From Planctomycetota bacterium (GTDB lineage Bacteria; Planctomycetota; Planctomycetia; Pirellulales; Pirellulaceae), in the NCBI GenBank assembly GCA_026692885.1, contig JAPLNJ010000188.1, positions 1 to 5,658 on the forward strand: DNA of 5,658 nt, read 5' to 3'. Shown here piece after piece: positions 1 through 3,400 of the stretch. The notes under the pieces are model-generated. The model was not told the DNA's origin and did not search any database. It saw only the letters and a program-made list of their open reading frames with translations. Numbering within the stretch: the first letter of the stretch is position 1; each line of letters begins with the position of its first letter. A program made the translations under genes and the position numbers.

Positions 1-121
1 ACCGATTTGTTTCGCCCCTTCAGGGCTACCGGGATAAATCGATACCGTACCCAGGGCGGCGCTCTGCGGCTGTCGCCGCGACGCTCTGCCCTGGGCTGAT
101 TTGTTAATGCCCCTTTGGGGC
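1..121. repeat. Structured intergenic palindromic element
   Basis: Three hairpins lie in a row. The first pairs 14-17 with 23-26. The second is a large stem-loop in which CCCAGGGC (50-57) pairs with GCCCTGGG (88-95), with an inner stem GCGGC (66-70) and GCCGC (75-79) around a TGTC loop. The third pairs GCCCC (109-113) with GGGGC (117-121) around TTT. The arrangement resembles interspersed palindromic elements I associate with planctomycete genomes; that link is from memory. No T-tract follows, so I do not call it a terminator. The left boundary may lie outside the window. Confidence 0.6.
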
Positions 122-191
122 GGAAGAGTTGTGTATAACGACGAGGGCTTGCACGGGGAATACTAACGTTTGTCGCTACACAAAAGCCCTA

Positions 192-256
192 CACCTCACT
201 CCCCCGTTTCGCCCGCGGCGGCTTCGCCGCCGCGGGCGAAACGGGGGAGTGAGGTG
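192..256. repeat. Perfect 31-bp inverted repeat with 3-base loop
   Basis: Bases 192-222 are the exact reverse complement of 226-256, leaving only TTC (223-225) as loop. The stem is very GC-rich around the centre and includes a run of five C paired with five G. Pairing ends exactly at 192/256, since 191 and 257 are both A. There is no T-run on either side, so a classical intrinsic terminator is not supported. It could be an interspersed repeat, a processed hairpin RNA or a cruciform-forming site. Confidence 0.9.
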
Positions 257-295
257 ACGCGGTGGAGCGTCTCGTGTAGCCGCGAACGTGAGCCT

Positions 296-314
296 CCACG
301 GGGCAAGCCCGTGG
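296..314. repeat. Short stem-loop (CCACGGG / CCCGTGG)
   Basis: A 7-bp perfect stem (296-302 with 308-314) encloses a 5-base loop, GCAAG. The motif resembles short palindromes scattered through planctomycete intergenic DNA, as recalled. It lies about 125 bases before the start codon. No function can be assigned from sequence alone. Confidence 0.55.
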
Positions 315-366
315 CATCCAATTCACAGAACTATAAGATCTCATTCTTTACGCGAATCGCCCCGAA

Positions 367-391
367 AACCGTTTGGCGTTAGCCACCGGTT
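367..391 (+). other. Imperfect hairpin in the probable 5' leader
   Basis: AACCG (367-371) pairs with CGGTT (387-391), and TGGC (374-377) pairs with GCCA (382-385) around a GTTA loop, with TT opposite C as an internal loop. It sits 48 bases before the ATG and could lie in the transcript leader. Whether it regulates the gene or is a remnant of an interspersed repeat cannot be told. Confidence 0.4.
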
Positions 392-427
392 CCTGATCGT
401 CCGAATTGGCCTCCCGTTGAATCGTAA

Positions 428-433
428 AAGGAG
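428..433 (+). promoter_or_regulatory. Ribosome binding site
   Basis: AAGGAG lies within an A-rich run and ends six bases before the ATG at 440. This is a canonical Shine-Dalgarno sequence at normal spacing. It fixes the start of the giant protease frame, and no competing in-frame start with a similar site lies nearby. Confidence 0.85.
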
Positions 434-439
434 AACTCC

Positions 440-3400
440 ATGCATCTGCGAGCTTGGCTGCGGAAGCAGCATCAGCGGTTGGCTAGTCGGTCGGTAGACA
501 AGCGATTTCGTGCCCGTCGCCAGGCGCGGCGAAGATTGGAACTGCTCGAACCGCGGCTGCTTCTGGAAGGCCAAGGATTCGCGGACTTCGGGGATGTGAC
601 CCCGGCCTGGTTCGCCACCGTGCCGCAAATCTACACGGGAGCCGACGCCGTCACGGTCAGCAGCCTGACGAGCGGGAACGACAGCAGTCCGCCCGACGTC
701 GGCTGGCCGCGCTGGATCGTGCGGCTGAACGCCGACGAAGTGGGGCAGGCCAGCTCACCACGGGACGCCGAACCACTGCTGAACGACGGGGCGGTCGACT
801 TCCAAGTCATTCGCGGCTTGGGACTCCCCGGCCAAGCGCTCGTCCGGGCCTTCGCCACGGCGGCCGAGTCGCGTGCGGCGTTGGCGGCCAATCCGCACGT
901 GGCCGCGTTCGAAGCCGACGACACGGTCGCCGCGCAAGTCCTACCCAACGATCCCGATTTCTCGTCGATGACCGACTTGCACAACGTGGGGCAATTTGGC
1001 TCGACGTCGGACGCGGATATCGACGCGCCGGAAGCCTGGGACCTGAACACGGGCAGCACGAACGTGGTCGTGGGCGTGATCGATTCGGGGATCGACGTGA
1101 CGCATCCCGACTTGTACTTGAACATCTGGATCAACCAGGGTGAGATCCGGCCGGACATGCGTGCTCGGCTGAAGGATGTCGACAGCGACGGCCGGTTCAC
1201 GTTCTACGACTTGAATGACTCGGCGAATGCGACCGTGGTGACGGACTTCAACGGGAACGGCTACATCGACGCAGTGGACCTGTTGGCCGATCCGCGCTGG
1301 GCCGACGGCTTGGACACAGACAAGAACGGTTTCGTGGACGATTTTTTCGGCTGGAATTTCCGCGTGGCTGCTGACGAGCCGTTCGCTCCGAACGATCCGC
1401 GTGATGCACTAGGGCACGGCACGCACGTGGCGGGGACGATCGGAGCCATTGGCAACAACGGCCGCGGTGTGACCGGGATCAATTGGCGGTCCTCGCTGAT
1501 GAGCCTGAAGTTTCTGGACGACAGCAATCAGGGATTGACTTCGGACGCAATCTCGGCCGTCAACTATGCCACGATGATGCGGAAGGATTTTGGCGCGAAC
1601 GTGCGTGTGCTCAACGCCAGTTGGGGGCAATCCGGTGGGTCGAATGCGGCGCTGCGTGGGCGGATCGAGGCGGCCGGTCAGGCCGGCATCCTGTTCGTGG
1701 CGGCCGCCGGCAACGGCAACATCCTGGGGCAAGGGATCAACCTCGATCGCGAGCCGTTCTACCCGGCCAGCTACGACTTGGACAACATTCTCAGCGTCGC
1801 CGCCAGCGGTTCGAACGACGAGTTGGCCCGCTTCAGCAACTATGGTGCCACCTCGGTCGACCTGGCCGCACCGGGGATCGGCGTGCTCAGCACCCTGCCC
1901 GGCGGACGTTACGGCACGGCCAACGGCACCAGCATGGCCGCGCCGCACGTCACCGGCACCGCGGCCTTGATCTGGGCCGAGATGCCAGATGCAACGTTGG
2001 CCGAAGTGCGGCAAGCGATTCTGGGCGGTGTGGAATCGCTGCCGAAATTGCTGGGCCTGACGGTGTCGGGCGGCCGTCTGAACGCCCTGGAAGCGATGAA
2101 TTCGAATGCGTTTGCGCCACGGACGAAGTTCGTCAGTGCAGCCAACGTCACGACGGCTGGCGGCGTAGACAATCTGATCACGGTACGGTACACAGACCGG
2201 AACGGCATCGACACGACTAGCCTGGACGCTGGCGACCTCGTGGTTACCCGCCAATGGGGGCCTAAAGATTCGTTGCCGGTGACGCTCATTCCCGGCTCCG
2301 TGAGCGCTAATGGGGACGGCACCGCCATCACAGCGACGTACCGTCTGGTCGCGCCGGGCGGCAGTTGGGATGTGTTGGACTTCGGCCGCTACGCGATCCG
2401 CGTGGTTGACCAGCAAGTGCGAGGGCGTAACGGGTTGTTCGCGCCGGCTGAGTCGATCGGCAAGTTTTCCGTGCGGATTGCGGATTCGTCGGTGTTCTAC
2501 GTGGACACATTCACCGACGGCGTGGATGCGAACGTGGGAGACGGGATCGCCGCGGATGCGAGCGGCCACGGCACGCTACGGGCGGCCATTCAAGAGGCCA
2601 ATGCCGTCGCGCCGGCCGTACGCACAATCATTCTGGACAGCGGGATTTACCTGCTGAGCCTCCCGCCCATTCCGGATGCGACCGTTCCGTTCCCGACCCA
2701 CGTCAAAGGCGGCTCGCCACTAGAGTCGTCGGCTCCCTGGTCGAACGAGACAACCGGCGACCTGGATGTGGTGGGTAATGTCACAATCGTCGGTGACGAT
2801 GCGCGGACCAGCACAATCGATGCGCGAGGCCTGGATCGCGTATTCAAAGTCTATACGGGCGCCACACTCGTCCTGAGGAGAACGGGGATCACGAGCGGTG
2901 CCGCTCCTGCGGGCCAAGATGGTGGCGGGATCCTGACGGCTGGCATGCTAGAACTGGACGCGAGCCTGGTGGCGAAGAACTCGACTTCCGGTGCCGGCGG
3001 CGGCATTGCAGTCTGGGGCGGGGAAACCCACATTTCGCAAAGCACGATCTCGGACAACACTGCGACAGGCAACGGCGGTGGGGGACTACTGGTGTGTAAT
3101 CAGGCGTCCTTAGAGGTCTACGGGAGTACCATTGCACGCAACGTGGCGCTAAGAGGTGGTGGAGGCATTCTGTCGATGTATGGTGGGGCAACCCAGGTCA
3201 CCAACAGCACGCTTTCCGGGAATGATGCGGGAGACGCACCCGGGGGAGCCGTGGGCATATTTCTGGGCAACAACGCCGACAGTCGTTCGTCGTCGCTGAG
3301 CGGGGACGGCCGCTTCGTCGCATTTGAATCTTACGCGTCGAACTTGGTCCCCGGCGACACGAACGGGGCCAGCGATGTGTTTGTCTTCGACCGGGAGAAC

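Noticed and set aside
192..256. Intrinsic terminator
   Set aside because: The stem is strong but no T-run follows on either strand directly after the hairpin.
1..256. CRISPR array
   Set aside because: The palindromes are different from one another and there are no regular direct repeats with unique spacers. The regular repeats further on (3293-4447, 5168-5658) are protein-coding.
332..337. TATAAG as a possible -10 box
   Set aside because: No matching -35 at proper spacing could be found. A TATAAG hexamer in an AT-richer stretch is weak evidence.
170..382. 70-codon plus-strand open frame in the leader
   Set aside because: It runs through the perfect 31-bp palindrome, so its Pro/Ala/Ser composition is dictated by the repeat. 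No convincing ribosome site.
288..497. 69-codon plus-strand open frame overlapping the start of the large gene
   Set aside because: It overlaps the well-supported start at 440 in another frame and covers palindromic leader sequence. No domain is seen.
1483..2220. 245-codon plus-strand open frame within the protease region
   Set aside because: It is in another frame of the same strand, overlaps residues around N425 and S498 of the true protein, and is Arg/Gly-rich with no recognisable domain.
1409..2569. 386-codon minus-strand open frame opposite the protease domain
   Set aside because: It lies antisense to the catalytic core, which has intact motifs on the plus strand. Its translation is Arg/His/Gln-rich low-complexity sequence typical of shadow frames.
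3278..3286. CGACAGTCG (4-1-4 palindrome) as a scar at the entry to array 1
   Set aside because: It is too short to stand above chance and has no counterpart at the exit near 4448-4480.
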